From Thermoplasmata archaeon (GTDB lineage Archaea > Thermoplasmatota > Thermoplasmata > Thermoplasmatales > Thermoplasmataceae), in contig JAKBGP010000044.1 in assembly GCA_021833045.1 (NCBI GenBank), forward strand, positions 1 to 12,189: 12,189 nucleotides of DNA, written 5' to 3'. Both the position numbers and the translations under genes were made by a program. The notes beneath the pieces were generated by a model that was given only the letters and a program-made list of their open reading frames with translations, was not told the origin of the DNA and made no database searches. Positions 1 through 6,510 of the stretch are shown here, piece by piece; the stretch's first letter is position 1; each line of letters starts with the position of its first letter.

Positions 1-2
1 AT

Positions 3-116
3 ATTTTCTACAGCAAATCTCATCAGATGCCTTTGTTGACCGACGATAAGGAAATGTATCGGGAAGCCATAAAGCTAGGTTTGGAGGTCAAGAAAGTAGA
101 AGAGGTTTTCAATTGA
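3..116 (+). CDS. C-terminal end of a probable PIN-domain protein (partial, cut by window edge)
   Basis: One frame is open from the window edge to a TGA at 114-116 and encodes 37 residues. It contains PLLTDDKEMYREAIKLG followed by a short hydrophobic and charged tail. This resembles the last part of PIN-fold ribonucleases of the VapC type, where a hydrophobic strand leads into T-x-D-K (the fourth acidic metal ligand), then a helix and a final strand. The other two + frames are closed by stops within the first 50 bases. Only the tail is visible, so the other catalytic acids cannot be checked and the full gene could be something else. It converges on the vapBC pair, which would put two PIN genes tail to tail. 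Confidence 0.45.
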   Translation: MFYSKSHQMPLLTDDKEMYREAIKLGLEVKKVEEVFN

Positions 117-446
117 AGACCTACGCATTACTAGAGTCATAGAAAACCAGCCTTGAAAATACAATGCTTTGCCCGTTCTCGGTATCCATTTAATTGATTA
201 ATAGAATCCCTACCTATCCTTGGTTATATCGTTATATATTTTTGTATTTGTCTCTAAGAATGAAACTTTGATTGATGTGAACTTCGCTAAACGAAACAGT
301 TGATTGTATACACCTATAACCTACTATAATGGTACTTTTCCAGTGAATCAAAAGTAATTAAGAGATTTGTAGATTTAATACACCACACCTGCCGCAAAAT
401 CTATTTTTGTCTATTTTACCTTTCACATTAATTTTGGATTTAGCAA
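117..446. other. Intergenic region between convergent genes
   Basis: This is AT-rich sequence of 330 bases between two 3' ends. I see no open frame of useful length on either strand and no RNA gene. GTTATAT occurs twice close together at about 223-240, which could serve as a TATA element, but no gene start follows at the right distance. The 3' ends of both flanking transcripts probably lie here. Confidence 0.5.
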
Positions 447-812
447 TCATTTCAAGATCTTAACGTTACTGCTTCTAAGGTAGGCAAAAGCTTTGTCCTG
501 GGTAATTAAGATCTCATCGTTGGCTACGCATATTCCAAAGATTAGGAGATCACTATCACTCATCATCTTTCCAATTGACTTTAACTCCAGATAGGCCTTC
601 GCCGCTGCCCTTACCGACATGTCGTTAGAATGGTATACTCGAAGATTTTGTATCGCATCTTCCATAATTTTTCTACTAGCGTTCTTTAATAACTCATATT
701 CATTAACAAAGGTGGTAGATAAATCATTTTTTCTGTAGCTGTTAACTTCCCTTACTGCGTCTTTCTTTCCTATTAAGTAATCTATAATAACGTTCGTATC
801 AAGTACGACCAA
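447..812 (-). CDS. vapC: VapC-type PIN-domain toxin, predicted ribonuclease
   Basis: This is a predicted metal-dependent endoribonuclease toxin of the VapC family, held in check by the VapB encoded just upstream. The chosen start is a TTG at 810-812, giving 121 residues that open with VVLDTNVIIDYL, the usual N-terminus of the fold. All four acidic ligands are visible: D5, E40 (in NEYELLKN), D88 (in SDSDLLIFG) and D106 (in ITQDKAF). An ATT at 813-815 is another possible start. The first ATG in frame, at 879-881, would add 23 residues lying wholly inside the antitoxin gene and ahead of the normal fold start, so I do not favour it. The TTG begins four bases after the antitoxin stop at 817-819, so translation is probably coupled. 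Which RNA it cuts cannot be read from sequence. Confidence 0.85.
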   Translation of the reverse strand: MVVLDTNVIIDYLIGKKDAVREVNSYRKNDLSTTFVNEYELLKNASRKIMEDAIQNLRVYHSNDMSVRAAAKAYLELKSIGKMMSDSDLLIFGICVANDEILITQDKAFAYLRSSNVKILK

Positions 813-816
813 AATA

Positions 817-1041
817 TCACATCTTCTCAGCGTTTCTTGCCCGATCTTCTTCAATTTGTAACTTAAATTTTTCCAATTCACGTGCCTGTGCCTTCAGAGC
901 ACCGGCAAATTTATTAAAATCTTTCTTTGGGTTAGAATTTTCAACCAACTTCAAAACAGCTTCAGAAAACGACATGTCTTTCCCTTTGACTTTTTTCAGC
1001 GCTTCGTATGCTTCGTTGGATAGTGTTACAGGTTTTGTCAT
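817..1041 (-). CDS. vapB: VapB-type antitoxin (DUF217 family)
   Basis: This 74-residue protein has the layout of archaeal VapB antitoxins of the DUF217 group. A short strand and helix (TKPVTLSNEAYEALKKVKG, residues 2-20) is followed by SFSEAVLKLVE (about 24-34), and then by a charged C-terminal helix containing FAGALK that would wrap the toxin. The N-terminal part should bind DNA as a dimer and repress the operon. The ATG at 1039-1041 is supported by a TATA-like element about 30 bases upstream and a perfect 12-base palindrome between them. It is the first gene of the pair, and its stop falls just before the predicted toxin start. The assignment rests on remembered family patterns and the adjacent PIN gene. 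Confidence 0.85.
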   Translation of the reverse strand: MTKPVTLSNEAYEALKKVKGKDMSFSEAVLKLVENSNPKKDFNKFAGALKAQARELEKFKLQIEEDRARNAEKM

Positions 1042-1057
1042 GAAACATATACATATA

Positions 1058-1069
1058 ATATACGTATAT
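1058..1069. promoter_or_regulatory. Perfect 12-base palindrome, candidate VapB operator
   Basis: ATATACGTATAT reads the same on both strands and lies 17-28 bases ahead of the antitoxin ATG, between that start and the TATA-like element. Bound VapB or VapBC here would block the initiation complex, which is the usual autoregulation of such operons. That it acts as an operator is inference. AT-rich palindromes also occur by chance. Confidence 0.4.
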
Positions 1070-1076
1070 ATAACTT
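1067..1076 (-). promoter_or_regulatory. TATA-like element of vapBC
   Basis: On the - strand the sequence reads AGTTATATATACG around these bases. It sits about 26-35 bases ahead of the antitoxin ATG, as expected for an archaeal TATA box driving a leaderless or very short-leader transcript. It overlaps the edge of the 12-base palindrome. Confidence 0.45.
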
Positions 1077-1434
1077 TGAGAATAAGTTCCTGGAAACGTT
1101 CAATTCTTTTCCTTTAGGTGAATGTTCATTTTCTTTAACTAGATAGTGCACAGAATCCTGCACATGATACCTAATCTCTTATCCATGTATAATAAAGGCA
1201 ATACATATATCAAAGTGGGATTTACTATACTCTTATCAAATGAGGAGTTTTGATGGTGGAAATAATTGATAGAGCATAACCTAACTGTACTTTCCAAGAT
1301 ACAACGTTATGATTCAACGCTTTTCCCTTCTTACATCTATTACGCCAGATGTAGTTTGTGTTTCCAATAAGTTAAGCTTTCTTTTGGGATTTGACGAAGA
1401 TTAAGTGTCGCCGGATTCTAAATTTCAATTCAAA
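1077..1434. other. Intergenic region between divergent vapBC and the transporter operon
   Basis: No credible gene is visible. Two small inverted repeats occur: GTGCA/TGCAC at 1146-1150 and 1159-1163, and TACATCT/AGATGTA at 1332-1338 and 1347-1353 with an 8-base loop. The second could bind a dimeric regulator, but it lies about 100 bases ahead of the operon promoter and nothing else supports a role. A short frame at about 1252 follows a GAGGAG motif but codes for only about eight residues. Confidence 0.4.
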
Positions 1435-1443
1435 TTTTAAATA
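1435..1443 (+). promoter_or_regulatory. TATA box of the peptide transporter operon
   Basis: TTTTAAATA is centred about 26 bases ahead of the GTG start of the first permease. Archaeal transcription starts about 25 bases downstream of the TATA centre, so the transcript should begin at or next to the GTG, making it leaderless. No ribosome site is visible between them, which fits. Confidence 0.65.
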
Positions 1444-1464
1444 CTGTATTTACATTCAAGTATT

Positions 1465-2493
1465 GTGAATTCTAATCTTCCTATTTTTATAGTGAAGAGA
1501 GCAATTAATGCTGTTATAACTCTCCTCGTGATTATAACTATAATTTATCTATTGATTCATCTGATAGCACCTACACCAACTGCATTGGCAAAAATTTATG
1601 CGCCCCCTAAAGCAAGCAAAGCTCTGATAAATTCAATTATAATTAAGTATAACCTCGCGGCTCCGTTATACGTCCAAGTATTTTCTTATATTTCAAATGT
1701 GTTCCATGGTAATTTGGGTTATGACCCAGTTGCTGGAGCTCCAGAAATAACATTGATCGGAGAATATCTCCCTATCACACTTGAATTAGTTATACCTGCC
1801 ACAATACTTGCAGTGGTTTTGGGACTGTTGAGCGGAGTCTTTGCAGCATCTAGGAAAAACAAACCTGGTGATTACGCTGTAAAAGGAATTTATTTGCTAA
1901 CATGGGCCTCCCCGCCTTTCCTTGTCGCTACTTTTCTGCAGCTTATTGTCGGATATGATCTTGGTCTTCTTCCGGCTATAGGAATGGTTAATCCAACAAT
2001 GGTTCCTCCACCTGATGTAGCTGCATTCCCATTGTTAAATGCTTTGATTGCGGGTGATTTCGCATATTTCGTGAGTCTTATTCATCACATGATACTTCCA
2101 ATTATTGCGCTCGCCCTGATCAGTTTCGGGATTATAACCAGAATCACACGTTCTTCCATGATAAATGCAATAGATTCAGATTATTATAAATTAAGCCTTA
2201 TGAAGGGAATGACAAGAAATCGTGCTCTCTATGGGGTTGCATTAAGGAACGCTTCGCTTCCTCTTGTCACTTTGATTGCCCTGCTGTTTGGTTTTTCCGT
2301 TGCAGGTGCAGTCATAATTGAAGATATATTCCAATATCACGGAATGGGTTTTTTTATTGTTCAAGCAATCTACAATACGGATTACATAGCCATCTTAGAT
2401 ACAACACTAATTATAGCGATCTCAATAATCATAGCAAATTTAATCGCTGATATACTTTATGGAGTCCTAGATCCAAGGGTGAGGGTCGAATGA
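1465..2493 (+). CDS. dppB: Peptide/oligopeptide ABC transporter permease, DppB/OppB type
   Basis: This is an integral membrane subunit of a peptide-type ABC importer, 342 residues, close to the family norm. An N-terminal membrane helix spans about residues 8-32. A long external segment follows, with the conserved PLYVQ...GNLGYDP stretch, then five more hydrophobic helices between about 95 and 335. The cytoplasmic EAA loop that docks on the ATPases is visible as DYYKLSLMKGMTRNRAL followed by ALRNASLPLVT (about residues 239-269). The GTG start is favoured by the TATA box 26 bases upstream and by the immediate start of the first helix. The stop overlaps the ATG of the next permease by four bases (ATGA), so the two are translationally coupled. 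The exact substrate (peptide, nickel or sugar) cannot be read; peptide is the default for this family. Confidence 0.9.
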   Translation: MNSNLPIFIVKRAINAVITLLVIITIIYLLIHLIAPTPTALAKIYAPPKASKALINSIIIKYNLAAPLYVQVFSYISNVFHGNLGYDPVAGAPEITLIGEYLPITLELVIPATILAVVLGLLSGVFAASRKNKPGDYAVKGIYLLTWASPPFLVATFLQLIVGYDLGLLPAIGMVNPTMVPPPDVAAFPLLNALIAGDFAYFVSLIHHMILPIIALALISFGIITRITRSSMINAIDSDYYKLSLMKGMTRNRALYGVALRNASLPLVTLIALLFGFSVAGAVIIEDIFQYHGMGFFIVQAIYNTDYIAILDTTLIIAISIIIANLIADILYGVLDPRVRVE

Positions 2494-3431
2494 TCGAAAA
2501 TGCCTCCAGACTTTTTAGAAGAAAAAATAAAAAAAGTGGAGAGGTAAGTTTACTATCAGCGATAATAAGTGACAAACTGGCTCTTGCGGGGTTGATTATA
2601 GTCGGTGTTTTCTTTGGCTGGGCAATCATTCAGGGTTCTTTAGAAATGCTTTCTACCTACTTGAATTATCCAAGGTTAGGTTACATCCTATTGCCGCATA
2701 ATCCATTTGCCTTTAACGACAATGTGGCAAGCGGTCTGGTTTTGCATCCACCCTCTTTGACCTATTTGTTTGGAACTAATGCTAACGGTGAAGATATTCT
2801 TTCAAGGATACTATATGCAATGCCAAAAGACGCATTTGTTTCAGTATTCGTTGTTTTTTCTGCAATTCTTTTCGGCGCAATTCTAGGTATCACAGCAGGA
2901 TTTAGGGGGAAATATTTCAATGAAGTTATAATGAGGTTAACCGATGCTTTCCTTTCGCTTCCAGCGTTAATTCTTGTGATTGCAATTTCAGTTCCTTTAA
3001 AGGGAGGTTTTGACGCTGTATTAATTTCCCTGAGCTTGGTTTGGTGGCCTACCTATACAAGGTTCTTTAGAGCGGAAACTTTGAGGATTAAGAATCTGGA
3101 TTTTATTGTCGCGTCAAAGCTAAATAAGATATCCAGGTTAAAGTTTTTCTATAAATACCTTTTCAAGAACAGTATTGATCCGATTATTGCCTATGCTGCT
3201 CTTGACTTTGGGAACGTCATCTTGACATACTCAACACTTGCATTTCTTGGGATCGGTATACAGGTGAAATATCCTGAACTTGGTGAAATGGCTTCGAAAG
3301 GTCTGGGGTATTTACCTCAGTCATGGTGGTATTCTGTCTTCCCTGGTCTTGTCATCTTGATCATAGTTATTGGCTTTGTATTACTGGGTGACAGGTTACA
3401 GGACATAGTATCAAACAGACAAAATCGTTAG
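2490..3431 (+). CDS. dppC: Peptide/oligopeptide ABC transporter permease, DppC/OppC type
   Basis: This is the second membrane subunit, 313 residues. The N-terminus has a basic cytoplasmic stretch (residues 8-16) and a first membrane helix at about 30-50. A roughly 60-residue external loop typical of DppC follows, containing PPSLTYLFGTNANGEDILSR. Four or five further helices run to the end. The EAA loop is seen as LDFIVASKLNKISRLKFFYKYL and the following FKNSIDPIIAY (about 204-235). LGIGIQVKYPELGEMA and SWWYSVFPG near the C-terminus are strongly family-like. The ATG overlaps the previous stop by four bases. With DppB it forms the translocation channel. Confidence 0.9.
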   Translation: MIENASRLFRRKNKKSGEVSLLSAIISDKLALAGLIIVGVFFGWAIIQGSLEMLSTYLNYPRLGYILLPHNPFAFNDNVASGLVLHPPSLTYLFGTNANGEDILSRILYAMPKDAFVSVFVVFSAILFGAILGITAGFRGKYFNEVIMRLTDAFLSLPALILVIAISVPLKGGFDAVLISLSLVWWPTYTRFFRAETLRIKNLDFIVASKLNKISRLKFFYKYLFKNSIDPIIAYAALDFGNVILTYSTLAFLGIGIQVKYPELGEMASKGLGYLPQSWWYSVFPGLVILIIVIGFVLLGDRLQDIVSNRQNR

Positions 3432-3440
3432 GTGTAATTA

Positions 3441-4409
3441 ATGCTTCTGCAAGTTAAAGACTTAAATATTTACTATAGAGTAGGCAAATCGGAAATGAAA
3501 GTTCTTGACAATTTTAATCTTGCTCTCGATAAAGGAGAAATAATATCAATTGTCGGTGAGTCTGGTTCTGGTAAGAGTACTTTTGGTTATGCACTTGCAG
3601 GCTTATTGCCCGCAAATGGCAGATCAGAAGGTGTTATTGATTTTTCTGGAACCAATATTGTAAATTTAACGGACACAGAAATGACTTACTTAAGAGGCAC
3701 CTCAATTTTTATGATTTTCCAAAACCCATTAAACAGTTTAAATCCAGTAAAAAATGTAGGTTCACAGTTACTTGATGCATTGAGAATAAGACTTCAGCGG
3801 GAAGGAAAAGATATCTCAAACGATGAAGCAATGATGACAGAAATAATAGATGTAATGAAAAAATTGAGATTTCCAGATCCTGAAAACATACTTACTAGAT
3901 ATCCACATGAGTTGTCTGGAGGACAAGTTCAACGAACTGTTATAGCAATGTCATTATTACTGAAACCCAAGATTTTGATAGCTGATGAACCTACTACTGC
4001 TTTGGACGTTACGATTCAGGCTCAGGTGGTAGAACTTTTAAGAGAGTTGAACAAAACAATGGGTACTTCAATAATATTCATTACTCATGATATAGGACTC
4101 GCTTATGTTATTTCTCAACAGATATTGGTGTTCTATGCGGGTAGATTAATGGAACAGGGCAATTCAGATTCTTTTATTAAAAAACCATTGCATCCTTATA
4201 CTGCAGGCTTATTAGCAAGCATCCCTAATACATCAAAAGAAGGTGGAAACCTATTCACAATAAAAGGTTCTCCTCCATCATTTTTATCCCTTCCAAAAGG
4301 ATGTAAATTTTGGCCTAGATGCCACATGATCATTGCAGGGTGTGACACTAATGAACCAAACTTAATTGCGGTTGAAGGAAGCAAAGTGAGGTGCTGGCTT
4401 TATGGATGA
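3441..4409 (+). CDS. dppD: Peptide ABC transporter ATPase, DppD/OppD type, with four-cysteine tail
   Basis: This is one of two nucleotide-binding subunits that drive import, 322 residues, cytoplasmic and docked on the permeases. Visible motifs are Walker A GESGSGKST (39-47), Q-loop Q94, signature LSGGQ (158-162), Walker B ILIADE with catalytic E183, and the switch histidine H216 in THD. The C-terminal oligopeptide-transporter extension (about 248-322) carries C288, C294, C301 and C318, spaced CX5C-X6-C-X16-C. In some DppD-type proteins such a tail is known to bind an iron-sulfur cluster; here that is inference. The ATG lies six bases after AGGTG, a good ribosome site beginning at the previous stop codon. 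It is followed by an overlapping partner ATPase. Confidence 0.92.
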   Translation: MLLQVKDLNIYYRVGKSEMKVLDNFNLALDKGEIISIVGESGSGKSTFGYALAGLLPANGRSEGVIDFSGTNIVNLTDTEMTYLRGTSIFMIFQNPLNSLNPVKNVGSQLLDALRIRLQREGKDISNDEAMMTEIIDVMKKLRFPDPENILTRYPHELSGGQVQRTVIAMSLLLKPKILIADEPTTALDVTIQAQVVELLRELNKTMGTSIIFITHDIGLAYVISQQILVFYAGRLMEQGNSDSFIKKPLHPYTAGLLASIPNTSKEGGNLFTIKGSPPSFLSLPKGCKFWPRCHMIIAGCDTNEPNLIAVEGSKVRCWLYG

Positions 4410-5343
4410 TGTAATAGATCTTAAGAATATAAAAAAAATTTTTCTCGCCTCGAAAAACGGTATCCTGGAGAAAATCTTCGGAAGGAAACCAGTTTACGTC
4501 AATGCACTGGATGATGTTAACCTGCAGATAAAAAAGGGTACTACATTGGGAGTGGTCGGTGAATCAGGTTCCGGTAAAACAACACTTGCCAAGATTATCG
4601 CAACTCTTGAGGAACCAACTTCTGGTGAGTTGATATTTGAGGGCCGGGAAATAAAACAAAATAATTCTGGTATTGTTAGAGATAAAGTAAGTATGGTTTT
4701 CCAGAATCCTGCAACATCAGTAAATCCAAGGATGAAAGTCATTGAACTGTTAACTGAGTCCCTAGGCAGGTTTGACAAGGACAAAATTAATGAGGTGTTA
4801 GTATCAGTTGGCTTAAATTATGAGGATATTGAAAATAAAGACCCAAGGGAATTATCTGGAGGCCAGATCCAGAGAATAGCAATCGCCAGAGCATTGATTA
4901 AAAATCCCGAGGTCATAATACTTGACGAGCCTACTTCCGCGCTTGACGAATCAGTTCAGGCGCAAATATTAAACATACTTGCCAACGCACAGAAAGACAG
5001 GAGTCTAACGTATCTCTTCATCACTCATAACATACTGGTCGCCCGGTATATTTCTGACTTTATAATCATTCTCTACTCAGGAAAAATCTTTGAATATGGA
5101 CCAACCGAAAAAATTATTTCAAAGCCATTGCACCCTTATACACAGCTTTTAATGTCTTCAATTCCAACAACCAATTCAAAGATACTTAAGCCGCCGGAGG
5201 GCGACGTTCCAAGCCTCATTAAACCCCCTGCAGGATGCAGGTTCCATCCAAGGTGTCCATTCGTGATGGAAAAATGTAAAACAGAGGAGCCAAAAGTTTC
5301 ACGACAAGGGGAGGTTTCGGTCTCATGTTGGTTATATGCTTAA
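4402..5343 (+). CDS. dppF: Peptide ABC transporter ATPase, DppF/OppF type, with four-cysteine tail
   Basis: This is the second nucleotide-binding subunit, 313 residues, expected to pair with the preceding ATPase. Walker A is GESGSGKTT (53-61), the Q-loop glutamine is Q101, the signature is LSGGQ (151-155), Walker B is VIILDE with E176, and the switch histidine is H209. The residue after that histidine is asparagine (THN) where THD is usual; the partner subunit keeps THD. The tail has C279, C285, C292 and C309 with exactly the spacing of its partner. The ATG overlaps the previous stop by eight bases and is preceded by GAGGTG at 4388-4393, an excellent ribosome site with eight bases of spacing. 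Confidence 0.92.
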   Translation: MDDVIDLKNIKKIFLASKNGILEKIFGRKPVYVNALDDVNLQIKKGTTLGVVGESGSGKTTLAKIIATLEEPTSGELIFEGREIKQNNSGIVRDKVSMVFQNPATSVNPRMKVIELLTESLGRFDKDKINEVLVSVGLNYEDIENKDPRELSGGQIQRIAIARALIKNPEVIILDEPTSALDESVQAQILNILANAQKDRSLTYLFITHNILVARYISDFIIILYSGKIFEYGPTEKIISKPLHPYTQLLMSSIPTTNSKILKPPEGDVPSLIKPPAGCRFHPRCPFVMEKCKTEEPKVSRQGEVSVSCWLYA

Positions 5344-5743
5344 GTCCACTCTTAAGACGTTAATTAAGGCAACCATCATATTGGCGATCTTTTCCCTGTT
5401 CCTTGAGATTGATGAAAAGAAACTAATTGATTACCTTATTTTTGTGCTTCTTTGGTATATTTTACTTTACTTCTATATAGCCTGGAAGAAATCTTACAGA
5501 TATGAATTAAGAGAAGATGTATTGATCATCAGAAACCCATTGAGAACTTTTAGAAGCCCATATTCAGACATAATGCAATGCTTCTGCAACGAAGGATTAT
5601 TGCAGAAGAGATTTGGGCTATCGACAGTATATGTCATTTCCAGAAAAGGCAATGTACTGATTAAAGATGTGTTAAATGGCCCGGAAATAGTTAAAGAAAT
5701 TGAAGACAAAGTGAACCTTCTTGGGAAACAATCTCCCCCATGA
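5336..5743 (+). CDS. Small membrane protein with a probable bacterial PH-like (bPH2) domain
   Basis: This 135-residue protein has two membrane helices (about 7-23 and 31-50) joined by a short acidic turn. A basic junction (WKKSYRYELRED) leads into a C-terminal cytoplasmic domain of about 75 residues. The domain's pattern, ending with GLLQKRFGLSTVYVISRKG and a C-terminal helix (PEIVKEIEDKV), resembles bPH2/YdbS-type PH-like domains, which commonly follow two membrane helices. Its ATG overlaps the stop of the second ATPase by eight bases, so it belongs to the transporter operon. The nearest purine-rich motif (GGGGAGG, 5308-5314) is rather far from the start, so translation probably depends on coupling. 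Its role is unknown; an accessory or membrane-scaffold part of the transporter is possible. Confidence 0.75.
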   Translation: MLKSTLKTLIKATIILAIFSLFLEIDEKKLIDYLIFVLLWYILLYFYIAWKKSYRYELREDVLIIRNPLRTFRSPYSDIMQCFCNEGLLQKRFGLSTVYVISRKGNVLIKDVLNGPEIVKEIEDKVNLLGKQSPP

Positions 5744-5771
5744 TGCTATGATAATGATACAGATGATGAAT

Positions 5772-6095
5772 TTATTTCTTTCTTGGTTTAACGTACTTAT
5801 CAAATAGCTCTTCAAACCTTAGAATTGTTTGAATGGGGGGATCCTCTGAAAATTTCATCCTATACATCGATATAAGCCCTGATAACCTCAAAATCTCATG
5901 ATAAAGGTTGTTCTCAAGGTCTGAAATCAGAAGATTTAAGCCAGATTCTTTGGATTTGATCTCTATTAATCTTTTAATCAAATCTTTTATTTCTCTATCA
6001 TTGTCAATATCTTTTTCTGCATTTCCTTTATACAGTTCAGATCTTTTTTCATAGCTTCTATCATCTCTTCCATCACTTTTATCTGGTTCAACCAT
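5772..6095 (-). CDS. Small charged helical protein of unknown function
   Basis: I do not recognise this 107-residue protein. Residues 1-35 are highly charged and look disordered (MVEPDKSDGRDDRSYEKR). Residues 34-80 form a probable long amphipathic helix or coiled coil, and 86-103 a second helix, ending in a basic KPRKK. There is no signal peptide or membrane segment. The ATG at 6093-6095 is chosen because AAGGAGAT stands just upstream on the - strand, one of the best ribosome sites in the window. A longer version starting at 6182 would add 29 residues with an odd, Cys- and Trp-containing composition. A TATA-like CTATAA about 28 bases ahead of 6182 makes that version possible, or else marks the start of an 87-base leader. 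It lies 28 bases from the transporter operon's last gene, which it faces. Confidence 0.65.
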   Translation of the reverse strand: MVEPDKSDGRDDRSYEKRSELYKGNAEKDIDNDREIKDLIKRLIEIKSKESGLNLLISDLENNLYHEILRLSGLISMYRMKFSEDPPIQTILRFEELFDKYVKPRKK

Positions 6096-6206
6096 TTTAT
6101 CTCCTTTAATTTTAGGTCTGAGTAAGACAAGGCAAAAAGGGGTTCTGGCCCAGTTCCTACCATAACAACAATATCTAAACATTGCTAATAAGCCTATACA
6201 ATGGAA

Positions 6207-6215
6207 GTTATAGAT
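6207..6215 (-). promoter_or_regulatory. Candidate TATA element for the small charged protein
   Basis: The - strand reads ATCTATAAC here, about 28 bases ahead of position 6182. It would yield either a leaderless start at 6182 or an 87-base leader to the well-supported start at 6095. The match is only moderate. Confidence 0.3.
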
Positions 6216-6510
6216 ATTTGGATAATCGGATTTTTAGAGGCAAGCGAGTTTAATCTATCATGTGAAATCTGATATGAGAGCCTCTATCCGGGACTGCATT
6301 TTCATCAATATCAATTATTGAAAGAATTTTCGATGTTGATTTGTTTAATTGAATATTCTAATAATGCTTTTTAGGACTAATTTCACAAAATTGTAAGGAA
6401 AAGAAAAGTTGAAACCTTAAATTATACCTCATTTCAAATAGAAATTTAAAAAATCAAAGTTGAAGAAGATAAGAAAATAATAAATTATAAAAATAAATTA
6501 GATATTGTGT
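6216..6510. other. AT-rich intergenic region downstream of the binding-protein gene
   Basis: No gene or stable hairpin is visible. The part next to the binding-protein stop (6440-6510) is almost pure A and T and very T-rich when read on the - strand. That suits transcription termination of the binding-protein gene and little else. Confidence 0.45.
6448..6505 (-). terminator. T-rich termination region of the binding-protein gene
   Basis: Read on the - strand, this stretch just past the stop at 6511 holds several T runs (TATTTTTAT, TATTATTTTC, and GATTTTTT at 6448-6454). Archaeal RNA polymerase terminates at such U-rich tracts without needing a hairpin. No stem is seen. Confidence 0.4.

Noticed and set aside
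1332..1353. A seven-base inverted repeat considered as a regulator site or a CRISPR-type repeat
   Set aside because: It occurs once, no spaced copies exist anywhere in the window, and it lies about 100 bases from the nearest promoter.
2429..2629. A 66-codon open frame on - across the two permease genes
   Set aside because: It lies opposite two well-supported membrane protein genes in a tight operon and has no promoter or recognisable domain.
4494..4784. A 96-codon open frame on - opposite the second ATPase
   Set aside because: It is the complement of the conserved Walker A and Q-loop region of a real gene; its composition reflects the codons on the other strand.
6096..6182. A 29-residue N-terminal extension of the small charged protein
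   Set aside because: The ATG at 6095 has a very strong ribosome site and the extension is compositionally odd. A TATA-like element keeps the longer form possible, so this is a preference rather than proof.
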